The notes below the pieces were generated by a model, which searched no databases, was not told the origin of the DNA, and saw only the letters and a list, made by a program, of their open reading frames with translations. A program made the position numbers and the translations under genes. DNA of 64,000 nucleotides, taken from positions 1 through 64,000 of the forward strand of contig CAYLUE010000002.1 in NCBI GenBank assembly GCA_964386795.1. The letters run 5' to 3'. The stretch comes from TMED108 sp964386795 (lineage in GTDB: Bacteria > Fidelibacterota > Marinisomatia > Marinisomatales > TCS55). Positions 9,818-18,931 of this stretch are shown here, in pieces (positions within the stretch are counted from its first letter, which is position 1; each line of letters opens with the position of its first letter).

Positions 9818-10200
9818 AAGCTGTAATTATAATGGGCTCTACAGCCGATGAGCCTCACGCTAAAAAAATCACTGATAAATTAGATGAATATGATATAAAA
9901 TGGGAGCAACATGCAGCATCTGCCCATAAGCAACCATTAAAGGTTTTAGAAATATTGAATAATAATCAAGATCAAAAAAACGTGGTGTATATCACAATCG
10001 CAGGTCGATCAAACGCCTTATCAGGTTTTGTTGCAGCTAATTCTGAATTTCCTACTATAGGCTGTCCTCCTTTTTCAGATAAGGCCGACATGCTAGTAAA
10101 TATTCACTCAACTCTTCAAATGCCAAGCCAAACACCAGTGTTAACGGTTATTGATCCGGGAAACTGCGCTTTAGCAGTAAAGCGAATTTTTGGTGTATGA
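9814..10200 (+). CDS. purE: Class II AIR carboxylase (PurE)
   Basis: Carboxylates AIR to CAIR. Residues GSTADEPHA (8-16), SAHKQP (36-41), AGRSN (63-67) and GCPP (83-86) match the class II enzyme pattern known from animal PAICS and a few bacteria such as Treponema denticola, which use CO2 directly. The class I GAAAHLPG signature, used by the N5-CAIR mutase that needs PurK, is absent. The 128-residue length is also short compared with the roughly 160 residues of class I. Consistent with this, there is no purK in the otherwise complete operon. The ATG overlaps the purC stop by 4 bp. Confidence 0.9.
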   Translation: MKAVIIMGSTADEPHAKKITDKLDEYDIKWEQHAASAHKQPLKVLEILNNNQDQKNVVYITIAGRSNALSGFVAANSEFPTIGCPPFSDKADMLVNIHSTLQMPSQTPVLTVIDPGNCALAVKRIFGV

Positions 10201-10227
10201 CTACAATAATATAAATTAAGGGGTAGT

Positions 10228-11568
10228 GTGAACGAAAGAATTTCACCGCTTGATGGTCGTTATGCCTCTAGCATAGCAGATCTTTTACCGTATTTTAGTG
10301 AAACTGCCTTGATGCGCTATCGATTAAAGATAGAAATAGAATATCTAATTGCGCTATCAAAGGAAAAATCAATAAAAGAGCTATCTTTAATTACTAAACA
10401 ACAGCAAGCTGAATATAGAAAAATTTATTTGAATTTTAATAATGCAGGTGCAAAAAAAGTTAAAAAAATTGAAAGCAAAACAAACCACGATGTTAAAGCG
10501 ATCGAATATTATATTCGTGAAAAAGTTGATAAATCATTACATCCTTGGATTCATTTTGCACTAACATCTGAGGATATAAATAATCTATCCTATACCCTTA
10601 TGTGGAAGAACGCATTAGATAATGTTTATAGCCCACTATTTAAATCGCTTAATACAGAATTGAAAAAACTTGCAAAGCAATATGGATCTGTTCCTATGCT
10701 TTCTATGACACATGGACAACCCGCCACTCCAACTACATTTGGAAAAGAGCTAGCTGTATTTCATGCTAGATTAAACCGCCAGGCTGTTCAAATGAAATTG
10801 CAATCATTTCTTGGAAAGTTTGGTGGTGCTACTGGAACATGGTCTACGCACTATGTAGCATACCCAAATGTAAATTGGATGCAATTTGCAAAAGGTTTTA
10901 TTAAATCATTGGGATTAGAACCAAATCTAATCACAACGCAAATAGAGCCACACGATTCAATGTCAGAAAGCTATCATCAAATGGTCCGAGTAAATTCAAT
11001 ATTAATTGATCTGAGTCGAGATTTTTGGTATTATATATCGCGCGGTATTCTTGAACAAAAAAAGGTCAAAGATGAAGTTGGTTCATCTGCTATGCCACAT
11101 AAAATTAATCCAATCCAATTTGAAAATGCTGAAGGAAATATGGGAATATCCAATGCTATTTTAAACCATCTTGCAACAAAGCTTCCGATCTCACGAATGC
11201 AAAGGGATCTCAGCGATTCTACAGTGCTAAGAAATCAAGGCGTTGCTATGGGCCACTCGGTATTAGCGCTTAAAAATATATTAAAAGGTCTTACCCGAAT
11301 TAAAATCAACAAAACTCAATTAAATATAGAGTTAAATAACCATTGGGAAGTTTTAGCAGAAGCAATACAAACAATTTTGCGTAAAAATGGAAATGATAAT
11401 GCCTATGAAAAACTCAAAGAATTGACAAGAGGGCATAATATTAATCAACAATCATTGGAATCTTTTATTATGGGTCTAGATATTTCAGAAAATGAAAAGC
11501 AGCAGTTGCTTTCATTAACACCACATAATTATATCGGTTTAGCATCAAAAATTCCAGGATTGATATAA
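10228..11568 (+). CDS. purB: Adenylosuccinate lyase
   Basis: Acts twice in the pathway: SAICAR to AICAR + fumarate, and adenylosuccinate to AMP + fumarate. The fumarase/aspartase-superfamily signature GSSAMPHKINP sits near residues 284-294, TSEDINN near 110 and MTHGQPATPTTFGKE near 165. The 446-residue length is normal for the E. coli-like form. The GTG start at 10228 follows an AAGGGG ribosome-binding element; MNERISPLDGRY is the expected N-terminus. Its stop directly abuts the purF ATG. Confidence 0.96.
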   Translation: MNERISPLDGRYASSIADLLPYFSETALMRYRLKIEIEYLIALSKEKSIKELSLITKQQQAEYRKIYLNFNNAGAKKVKKIESKTNHDVKAIEYYIREKVDKSLHPWIHFALTSEDINNLSYTLMWKNALDNVYSPLFKSLNTELKKLAKQYGSVPMLSMTHGQPATPTTFGKELAVFHARLNRQAVQMKLQSFLGKFGGATGTWSTHYVAYPNVNWMQFAKGFIKSLGLEPNLITTQIEPHDSMSESYHQMVRVNSILIDLSRDFWYYISRGILEQKKVKDEVGSSAMPHKINPIQFENAEGNMGISNAILNHLATKLPISRMQRDLSDSTVLRNQGVAMGHSVLALKNILKGLTRIKINKTQLNIELNNHWEVLAEAIQTILRKNGNDNAYEKLKELTRGHNINQQSLESFIMGLDISENEKQQLLSLTPHNYIGLASKIPGLI

Positions 11569-13026
11569 ATGTGTGGGATCATTGGAATATATAATACAAA
11601 AAATGATGTATGCGCTGATATCTATGATGCATTGATTCAGGTTCAACATCGCGGTCAAGATGCGGCTGGCATTGCTACCTGGGACAGCAAAAAAATGTTT
11701 ACATATAAAGAGCTTGGTTTGGTTAGCGAGGTTTTCAAATCAAATGAGCTACTTAAACTTTCGGGGAATATTGGCATTGGACATGTGCGCTATCCTACCG
11801 CCGGGTGTGATGATGTAACAGAATCTCAGCCTTTTTATACGGCTAATCCTGTAAGCATAACTCTTGCTCATAATGGAACACTCACAAATAGTGATCGTAT
11901 TAAAACAAAGTTGTTAAAAACACGGTTTTGTCAATTTAATACAGATTCAGATTCAGAGGTTTTGTTAAATCTTTTTGCCTATGAACTATCAAGAACAAAC
12001 TTCAAAAAATTAAACAAAACACATGTTTTCAAAGCGCTAGAGAATGTTTACAAAAATGTTTCTGGAGGATTTGCAGTAATAATGATCGTTGCTGGAGTTG
12101 GGGTTGTTGCGTTTAGAGATAAGCACGGCATTAGACCAATCGTTTTGGGGGAAAATAATAATGGATATATGCTTGCTTCTGAAAGTAGTGCCCTTACCGC
12201 ACTAGGTTTTAAATACGTACAAGACATAGGTCCTGGTCAAGCGGTGATTATTAGTGAAGATGGAAAGTTATCACAAAGGGCTCTTGTAAAAAATATTCGC
12301 CATAACCCATGTCTATTTGAATTCGTGTATTTTTCTCGCCCAGATTCTACCATTGATTCAATATCAGTACATAAGGCAAGATTGAGAATGGGGGATTATT
12401 TAGGTGAAAAAATTATTAAGGAATATAAATCACTAAATATAGATGTGGTTATTCCGATTCCTGACACGAGCAGAACCTGCGCAATGCAAGTAGCTTATAA
12501 GGTTGGCGCAAAATATCGTGAAGGGTTTATGAAAAATAGATATATAGGCAGAACATTTATTATGCCAGGACAATCAACGAGAAAAAAATCTGTAGCGCAA
12601 AAATTGAACCCGATTGAACTCGAATTTAAAGGAAAAAATGTTCTACTAGTTGATGATTCAATTGTGAGAGGACATACATCAAAAAAAATAATTCAAATGG
12701 TAAGAAAGTGTGGCGCGAAGAAGGTATTCTTTGCATCTGCCTCTCCTCCTGTAAGATTTCAAAATGTATATGGTATTGATATGCCAGCAACAAAAGAATT
12801 GATCGCACACAATAAATCTATAAGACAAATTAAAAATTACATTGGGGCAGATGAGTTAATATATCAAGATCTTGATGATTTGAAGCGATCTGCGCAAATG
12901 GGAAACCCGGATATTAAAAATTTTGAAGATTCTGTTTTCTCTGGAAAGTATTGTACGGGCGATGTCACTAAGCAGTTTCTAAATAATCTCGAAAAGAGTC
13001 GCGAAGACTCTAAGAGAACAGTCTAG
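11569..13026 (+). CDS. purF: Amidophosphoribosyltransferase
   Basis: First step of purine synthesis: PRPP + glutamine to phosphoribosylamine. The protein begins MCGIIGIYN, so Cys2 becomes the N-terminal nucleophile after Met removal and there is no propeptide. The PRPP-binding loop VLLVDDSIVRGHT is near 357-369. One Cys is kept in PCLFEFVYFSRPDS, but the other cysteines that hold the 4Fe-4S cluster in the Bacillus enzyme (including the C-terminal CxxC) are not seen, so this copy probably has no cluster. Abuts purB upstream; 11 bp to purD. Confidence 0.95.
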   Translation: MCGIIGIYNTKNDVCADIYDALIQVQHRGQDAAGIATWDSKKMFTYKELGLVSEVFKSNELLKLSGNIGIGHVRYPTAGCDDVTESQPFYTANPVSITLAHNGTLTNSDRIKTKLLKTRFCQFNTDSDSEVLLNLFAYELSRTNFKKLNKTHVFKALENVYKNVSGGFAVIMIVAGVGVVAFRDKHGIRPIVLGENNNGYMLASESSALTALGFKYVQDIGPGQAVIISEDGKLSQRALVKNIRHNPCLFEFVYFSRPDSTIDSISVHKARLRMGDYLGEKIIKEYKSLNIDVVIPIPDTSRTCAMQVAYKVGAKYREGFMKNRYIGRTFIMPGQSTRKKSVAQKLNPIELEFKGKNVLLVDDSIVRGHTSKKIIQMVRKCGAKKVFFASASPPVRFQNVYGIDMPATKELIAHNKSIRQIKNYIGADELIYQDLDDLKRSAQMGNPDIKNFEDSVFSGKYCTGDVTKQFLNNLEKSREDSKRTV

Positions 13027-13037
13027 TGGCTTAATAG

Positions 13038-14354
13038 GTGCTGTACAATATATTAGTCATAGGGTCAGGAGCAAGAGAACATGCTCTTGTAAAAACTTTA
13101 TCTTTATCAAAATTGGATCATAATATTTTCTGCATAGGAAGTAGCCAAAATCCAGGCATTGTGGAATTATGCATGGAGTATGTAGTTGGTGATTTTAATA
13201 ATCCAAATTTTGTTGCTGACTATGCAATAAATAAAAATATTAATTATGCAATCATAGGTCCCGAAAATCCCCTAGAGGCTGGCATAGCAGATATCCTATG
13301 GGATAATAATATCAAAGTAATTGGCCCTAGAAAAGAATTAGCAATGATAGAAACATCTAAAAGCTTCACTAGAAATCTGCAGGCTGATTATAAAATACCG
13401 GGAGCTCCAATGTTTCGATCGTTTATGTCCTTAAGTGGGGTTAAGGAATATTTTGAAGAATTAAACAATGAATTTGTGATTAAGTATGATGGGCTTGCTG
13501 GCGGTAAAGGGGTTAAGGTTTTTGGAGAACATGTTAAAACTATTTCAGATGCATTAGACTATTGTAATAGTCTAATTAAAAAGGGGGGAAGTTTTGTGGT
13601 TGAAGAAAAGTTTATTGGGGAAGAGTTTTCGCTAATGAGTTTTTGTGATGGAAAAAATATTCAACATATGCCAATAGTGCAAGACCATAAAAGAGCTTAT
13701 GAGAATGATACAGGCCCTAATACTGGAGGAATGGGAACATACTCTGACTCCAATCATTCTTTACCATTCTTAAAAGACTCTGACTTAGAAAACGCAAAAA
13801 AAATCAATACACTTACAATGCAGGCATTGAAAAGCAAAACTGGGTTAGACTATATTGGAATACTGTACGGCGGGTTTATGGCAGTTAAGGGTGGCACTAA
13901 ACTGATTGAGTATAATGCAAGATTTGGTGATCCTGAAGCAATGAATGTGTTGTCATTATTAAAAACGGATTTAATTGATATATGTATTAAAATGGCATCG
14001 GGTGATTTAGATAAAATTAAAATCGTATTTGAAAATAAAGCTACGGTATGCAAATATTCTGTACCGAAAGGATATCCAGACGATCCAGTTAAAAATCAAT
14101 TCATTGATGTCACAGAAATCAAAAATAAAGATCAAATATTTTATGCATCGGTTGATATAAAGGATGGCAAGCTAATTGAAACGGGTAGTAGAACTTTAGC
14201 GGTAACATCAATAGCAGATACAATTATTAGTGCTGAAAAATCTGCTGAAGAAAATATTAAAAAAGTCAAAGGCCCGCTTTATCATCGTGTTGATATTGGA
14301 ACTCAAGAATTAATTGATAGAAGAAAAGCAAATATGGAAAAGATTCGATGTTAA
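13038..14354 (+). CDS. purD: Phosphoribosylamine-glycine ligase
   Basis: ATP-grasp ligase making GAR from phosphoribosylamine and glycine. The N-terminus after a GTG start (13038) is LYNILVIGSGAREHAL, the conserved opening of the family; VIKYDGLAGGKGV is near residue 146-158, NTGGMGTYS near 231, and EYNARFGDPEAM near 291. Length 438 is normal. It overlaps purN by 7 bp. Confidence 0.96.
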   Translation: MLYNILVIGSGAREHALVKTLSLSKLDHNIFCIGSSQNPGIVELCMEYVVGDFNNPNFVADYAINKNINYAIIGPENPLEAGIADILWDNNIKVIGPRKELAMIETSKSFTRNLQADYKIPGAPMFRSFMSLSGVKEYFEELNNEFVIKYDGLAGGKGVKVFGEHVKTISDALDYCNSLIKKGGSFVVEEKFIGEEFSLMSFCDGKNIQHMPIVQDHKRAYENDTGPNTGGMGTYSDSNHSLPFLKDSDLENAKKINTLTMQALKSKTGLDYIGILYGGFMAVKGGTKLIEYNARFGDPEAMNVLSLLKTDLIDICIKMASGDLDKIKIVFENKATVCKYSVPKGYPDDPVKNQFIDVTEIKNKDQIFYASVDIKDGKLIETGSRTLAVTSIADTIISAEKSAEENIKKVKGPLYHRVDIGTQELIDRRKANMEKIRC

Positions 14355-14929
14355 AACTAGGAGTTTTGGGGTCAACAAAGGGAACAGATTTGCAGGCAAT
14401 TATTGATGCTATAGAACAAGGTACTTTGAACGCTGAAATAAATATGGTTATATCTAATATTCAAAACGCATATATACTTGAAAGAGCCAATAAGCATAAA
14501 ATACCTAATAAATTCATTTCTGATAAAAATATCGATCGAGATGAATTTGCAAATATACTCACAGAGCATTTTGTTAAATGCAATGTTGATATTATTCTAT
14601 TAATAGGTTTTATGAAAATTCTATCAAATAAATTTTGTCAAGTGTGGAAAGATAAAATTCTTAATGTACACCCATCTCTACTCCCTAAATATGCTGGTGG
14701 TATTAACAATGACGTTCATAAACAAGTGCTGTTAAACAATGACAATGAAACAGGCTGTACAATACATTATGTTACCGAAGATGTCGATTCGGGTCCCATC
14801 CTAATTCAAAAAAAATGTGAGGTTTTTAAGGATGATGATATTGATTCATTAAAGCTGAGAGTACAAAAACTTGAAGGTGCAGCATTTATTGAAGCCCTTC
14901 ATATGATTGAGAATCAAACTTATGCTTAA
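14348..14929 (+). CDS. purN: Phosphoribosylglycinamide formyltransferase
   Basis: Transfers a formyl group from 10-formyl-tetrahydrofolate to GAR, giving FGAR. The catalytic Asn/His pair is in NVHPSLLPKYAGG (about 105-117) and the Asp is in EDVDSGPIL (about 145). Length 193 is normal. A folate-independent PurT is therefore not required. The start overlaps purD and the 3' end overlaps purH. Confidence 0.94.
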   Translation: MLKLGVLGSTKGTDLQAIIDAIEQGTLNAEINMVISNIQNAYILERANKHKIPNKFISDKNIDRDEFANILTEHFVKCNVDIILLIGFMKILSNKFCQVWKDKILNVHPSLLPKYAGGINNDVHKQVLLNNDNETGCTIHYVTEDVDSGPILIQKKCEVFKDDDIDSLKLRVQKLEGAAFIEALHMIENQTYA

Positions 14930-16475
14930 TGACGTAACAATTAATGAGAGACCCATTAAAATTAACAGGGCGCTTATTTCTGTGTATGATAAAACTAATG
15001 TTGTTGAGCTATCAGAAAAGTTACATGCTTTAAATATAGAAATTATTTCAACTGGGGGAACTGCAGATACACTAAAACAATCTGATATACCAGTAACTGA
15101 TTTAAATAATTTTACGGGATTCCCAGAAATTATGGATGGAAGAGTTAAAACACTAAACCCGCTGGTGGCTGGTGGTGTGCTAGCGCTTCGGGATATTCAT
15201 GATTCTGATGTTACTGAAAATAATATTCAATATATTGATTTGGTTGTCTGCAATCTTTATCCTTTTGCTAAAACTATAGCTCAAGAGAATTGTTCCTTAT
15301 CAATGGCCTTAGAGAATATAGATATTGGTGGCCCAACAATGATTCGTTCTGCTGCTAAAAACCTTGGTTGGGTGTGCGTCATTGTAGACCCGGGTGATTA
15401 TAATGATTTAATTCAATGTTTAGATAGTGATGGAACCATCTCCTATGATTTTAGAACACAAATGGCAAAAAAAGCATTTACTGCAACTGCGCAATATGAA
15501 TCTATGATCAATCAATATCTTTCTGATGATGAATTTCCGGATCAATTAACTGTGACATATAAAAAATTCTCTGATTTACGCTATGGTGAAAACCCACAAC
15601 AAAAATCCTCAGTATATATTAATGAACAATCAACAGCTGGTATACTGAACTCGAACATTCACCAGGGAAAGGAATTATCGTATAATAACATAATGGATGC
15701 TGATGCAGCCGTATCTTGTATTACAGAATTCAATGACCCTGCTTGTGCTATCATTAAACATGCAAATCCATGCGGTGCAGCTATATCAGATAACATAAAT
15801 GATGCGTTCAGTAAAGCTTTGGCAGCAGATCGCCTATCAGCATTTGGTGGAGTTGTTGCATTAAATCGCGAATGTGGTAAAGATATCGCAACCCAATTAA
15901 AAGATTTTTTTATTGAAATAATTGTAGCTCCATCATTTACAGATAATGCATTAGATATTTTTTCAAATAAAAAAAATCTGCGCGTAATTGAATTGAATAA
16001 TTTAAAACAATTTAAGGAGGCGACCGCTGTGCGCAATATTCATGGTGGATTATTATTGCAGCAAGATGATGCCTATGTATTAAGTGTTGATAAACTTAAA
16101 TCTGTTACTAATGACCTTATACACACATCGGACCATCAAACAATTCTTTTTGGCTGGTCTGTATTAAAATATGTTAAATCTAATGGAATATTAATAGTTA
16201 AGGATGGTGCTACTATTGGAGTTGGTGCGGGTCAAGTAAGTCGTGTGGATTCCGTTGATATTGCTATTTCTAAATCAAAAAATCAGCTTGACGGTGCCAT
16301 TTTACTTTCTGATGCATTTTTTCCATTTAAAGATAGCATTGATAAAATTGCTGCATGCGGAATCAAAACTATTATTCAACCTGGCGGATCTGTTAAAGAT
16401 CAGGAAGTTATTGATGCGTGTAATGAGTATTCGATTGCTATGGCATTTACTGGAGCTCGCTGCTTTAAACACTAA
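14922..16475 (+). CDS. purH: Bifunctional AICAR formyltransferase / IMP cyclohydrolase
   Basis: Completes IMP synthesis. The N-terminal cyclohydrolase domain contains ISVYDKTN, STGGT and MDGRVKTLNP; the C-terminal transformylase has the Lys-His pair in AIIKHANPCGA (about 275). I choose the ATG at 14922, overlapping the purN stop by 8 bp; an in-frame TTG at 14907 would add five residues. About 517 residues, normal. It is the last gene of the purine run and its 3' end overlaps the convergent rhodanese gene by 4 bp. Confidence 0.96.
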   Translation: MLNDVTINERPIKINRALISVYDKTNVVELSEKLHALNIEIISTGGTADTLKQSDIPVTDLNNFTGFPEIMDGRVKTLNPLVAGGVLALRDIHDSDVTENNIQYIDLVVCNLYPFAKTIAQENCSLSMALENIDIGGPTMIRSAAKNLGWVCVIVDPGDYNDLIQCLDSDGTISYDFRTQMAKKAFTATAQYESMINQYLSDDEFPDQLTVTYKKFSDLRYGENPQQKSSVYINEQSTAGILNSNIHQGKELSYNNIMDADAAVSCITEFNDPACAIIKHANPCGAAISDNINDAFSKALAADRLSAFGGVVALNRECGKDIATQLKDFFIEIIVAPSFTDNALDIFSNKKNLRVIELNNLKQFKEATAVRNIHGGLLLQQDDAYVLSVDKLKSVTNDLIHTSDHQTILFGWSVLKYVKSNGILIVKDGATIGVGAGQVSRVDSVDIAISKSKNQLDGAILLSDAFFPFKDSIDKIAACGIKTIIQPGGSVKDQEVIDACNEYSIAMAFTGARCFKH

Positions 16476-16801
16476 TACTGGGGAACAGATTGATCTATTT
16501 CAATTGACCACGATCTTATTCCCCCAGTAAAGTTAACAGCATTATAACCTTCTTTATTTAAAAACTTACATACTCTAGCTGATCTAAACCCTCCATGACA
16601 CATAACTACAATAAGTTCATTTTTATTTAATTCATCTTTCCGGTTTTGTATTTCTCCCATAGGGATATGTTTATGTGGATCAATTTTTGCTATACTTAAT
16701 TCATCATTTTCACGAACATCTAATAATGTAAAATTTTTATTATAATCTTTTAATTTCTTTAATTCATGTGCATTTATTGAATTCACAACTCCTCCAATCA
16801 A
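16472..16801 (-). CDS. Rhodanese-domain sulfurtransferase
   Basis: Single-domain rhodanese of 109 residues. The segment FTLLDVRENDE (24-34) and the active-site loop MCHGGFRS with Cys68 are typical; the catalytic cysteine is present, so it is probably active in sulfur transfer. No signal peptide, so cytoplasmic. It is encoded convergently to purH with a 4 bp overlap and divergently from the SRPBCC gene, so it is a single-gene unit. The physiological sulfur donor and acceptor cannot be told. Confidence 0.85.
   Translation of the reverse strand: MIGGVVNSINAHELKKLKDYNKNFTLLDVRENDELSIAKIDPHKHIPMGEIQNRKDELNKNELIVVMCHGGFRSARVCKFLNKEGYNAVNFTGGIRSWSIEIDQSVPQY
16476..16529. repeat. Inverted repeat at the purH/rhodanese 3' junction
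   Basis: The arms TACTGGGGAA (16476-16485) and TTCCCCCAGTA (16519-16529) pair except for one bulged C, with a 33-base spacer. The repeat sits at the end of two convergent genes, inside the 3' end of the rhodanese frame. It may act as a bidirectional transcription stop, but the loop is large and there is no clear T-tract, so its role is uncertain. Confidence 0.3.
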
Positions 16802-16860
16802 AATCTTCGATATTTAAATCACTCATGTTAAATTTACAATTCTTATATGGGATATAATAA

Positions 16861-18230
16861 ATGGTTTTAATCATAGCTATGATTGCTTTTTTGCTCGTCA
16901 CTGTCTTCTTTATACTTGATACAGCAAAGGATCAAACAACAACAAGTGAAGTGTCTACATACCTTTCCCCGTTTGAATCAGGGACTTTTGTTCGTCATAA
17001 TTATGCAGCTTCTGTAGATTCTGTTTGGCGCGCGATATCTAATCTTTCTGATTATAATTATTGGTTTCCTGGTGTTGGTAGAATTTTACCAGTCATAGAT
17101 TCAGATAGGTACGTTCATAGATATTCATTTGATCAGTTTATATTTGCCCCTGGATCATTATTGCGAATTAAGCCAAAAGGCCCCTTCCCCTCTGGTAAAG
17201 CTATGATTGCATCTGTTGTTCCAAACAAAAAACTTGAAATAGTTATGCAATACAACCCCTTGCACAAGGAATATGTTTCATTTGATCTTAATACGCATTC
17301 GGAGGGAACAACTTTATCCTGTACTAGAAAAAGCTACGGACCCTTTTCATTTATGAGTGTATGGGGTTTTGATAGTAATAAATCTAAAATATTAGATAAT
17401 CTAGGATATTTAATACCTGAGGAGGAATTTAAATCAGATTCTAAAACAACAAAGGAAGCTACAAGCTCAGATTCATCGACAGATAATATATTTGCCGATC
17501 GTAATCAAATGGCTGCTTATTTAGTTAATAAAACCCTCGATGGTGATTCAAATATAATAAAGGCAACAAATGATGTATATGCAAGAGGGAAAGCAAAAGC
17601 GTTATTAATGAAAATCAATAAAGGAACAGCTGAACGACCAGCTATGCCAGAAGCTGGAGATGCTGCACCTGTAACACCAGCTAATTCTGCAACTTCAGAT
17701 AATAAACCACAAGCAGCTCCTACACAAAGCCCTGAGGATATTATAGCGACAGTTGTCAATCAAGCATTAGATGGAGATGATGCTCCACTAAAGGCTCTCG
17801 AGGATAAAGTCCTACGTGCTAAATCAAAATCCCTCATCATGAAAATTAATAAAGGAACAGCTGAACGACCAGCTATGCCAGAAGCTGGAGATGCTATAGA
17901 ACNNNNNNNNNNNNNNNNNNNNNNNNNNNNNNNNNNNNNNNNNNNNNNNNNNNNNNNNNNNNNNNNNNNNNNNNNNNNNNNNNNNNNNNNNNNNNNNNNN
18001 NNGAACGACCAGCTATGCCAGAAGCTGGAGATGCTATAGAACAAGAGTCGAGCCATTCTAATGAACAAATAGAAAAAGATGATGGCTCAGATAATACTCA
18101 AGATGATTTATTCATAAAGCTTGTAGAAGAGGGGGTAAAGGGCAATATGGATGAAATAAATGGCCTGGAAGATAAAGTTTTAAGGGGTAAAATTAAAGCT
18201 GCCATAGTAAAAGCAAAAAGATCTTCGTAA
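16861..18230 (+). CDS. Membrane-anchored SRPBCC-domain protein with repetitive tail, interrupted by an assembly gap
   Basis: An N-terminal transmembrane anchor (residues about 2-20) is followed by a polyketide cyclase/START-like (SRPBCC) domain: SVDSVWRAISNLSDYNYWFPG to GPFSFMSVWGF, about 40-175. The tail holds repeats of about 77 residues, each a short helical segment (V-N-x-x-LDGD...ALEDKVLR) ending in KINKGTAERPAMPEAGDA. 100 N fall inside the tail. The post-gap frame ends at 18230 with VLRGKIKAAIVKAKRSS, a last partial repeat. The frame does not continue across 100 N, but does if the identical 40 bp on either side of the gap are merged, which would give about 409 residues. Function unknown; the SRPBCC fold suggests binding of a hydrophobic ligand. 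Confidence 0.7.
17608..17895 (+). repeat. Near-identical 57 bp direct repeats in the SRPBCC gene tail
   Basis: Bases 17608-17664 and 17839-17895 are the same but for about one base and encode MKINKGTAERPAMPEAGDA; they are 231 bp (77 codons) apart. The end of a further copy, or of the same one, reappears at 18003 after the gap. Near identity at the DNA level suggests recent duplication or gene conversion. Confidence 0.85.
17903..18002. other. Assembly gap (100 N) flanked by identical 40 bp
   Basis: The 40 bases before the gap (17863-17902) are identical to the 40 bases after it (18003-18042). This is what an unmerged contig overlap or a collapsed repeat looks like; 100 N is a placeholder length. 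Confidence 0.95.
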
Positions 18231-18931
18231 AATAGCGCACATTAATGTGTAATTGTATAAAATTTATTATACATAATAACTAATTTTATAATAAATATGC
18301 TGTTAATTTAACATTTTATGTAATTAAATAGACACAATATTCCTACCCTCCCTGACAATATGAATAAAATCCTGCGCAAGTACATTAAATACCCAAAATG
18401 AGTGCTATTTTTATTATAATTGATGGATATATACTAAAAATGATCAAATTTGCCCTAAATCCTGACTTTTATTAGCTAGACTAATGATCCTATTAAATTA
18501 TTATCTATTTTAAATTATACGACAAATATAAACGAAATTTTTTTAACAATTATAATTTATGTATAGTTATTATTCAATATTGATAAATTATCAATAAACA
18601 TAAGTAATGATTGATAAATATCGTAGAATAGTTTTTTTTATTAATTTTAAGCAGTCTGATCAATGCAATTCAAAATATAATAACTAAGTAATTATATAAT
18701 TGTATATCTAAATAAAAATACGCTTGTTGAAATTATTATAGTATGATAAGACATATAAATAGCCCCTTAATCAATAATGAATCTTATCTTATAACATAGC
18801 TTTATTGACGCTAATTCTACTGAATTAGTAAGCTACTAAATATTTTTATATTCCAATAATCCGATATTTTATATTATAATAACGGATATCCGAAATATAT
18901 ATAACGTAATAATGATATTATCCGAATTCTA
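18231..18931. other. AT-rich non-coding stretch of about 700 bp
   Basis: No reading frame of useful length on either strand. The sequence is very AT-rich with small palindromes, for example CACATTAATGTG just after the SRPBCC stop (18238-18249) and CGGATATCCG near 18883, but no tRNA, riboswitch or insertion-sequence end that I can recognise. It separates a plus-strand gene from the 3' end of a long minus-strand gene series, so it can hold the transcription stops of both. I see nothing else. Confidence 0.6.

Noticed and set aside
17638..17895. CRISPR-like or transposon origin of the repeats in the SRPBCC gene
   Set aside because: Only two to three units, in frame, 231 bp apart and encoding a coherent protein repeat; there is no spacer pattern and no terminal inverted repeat.
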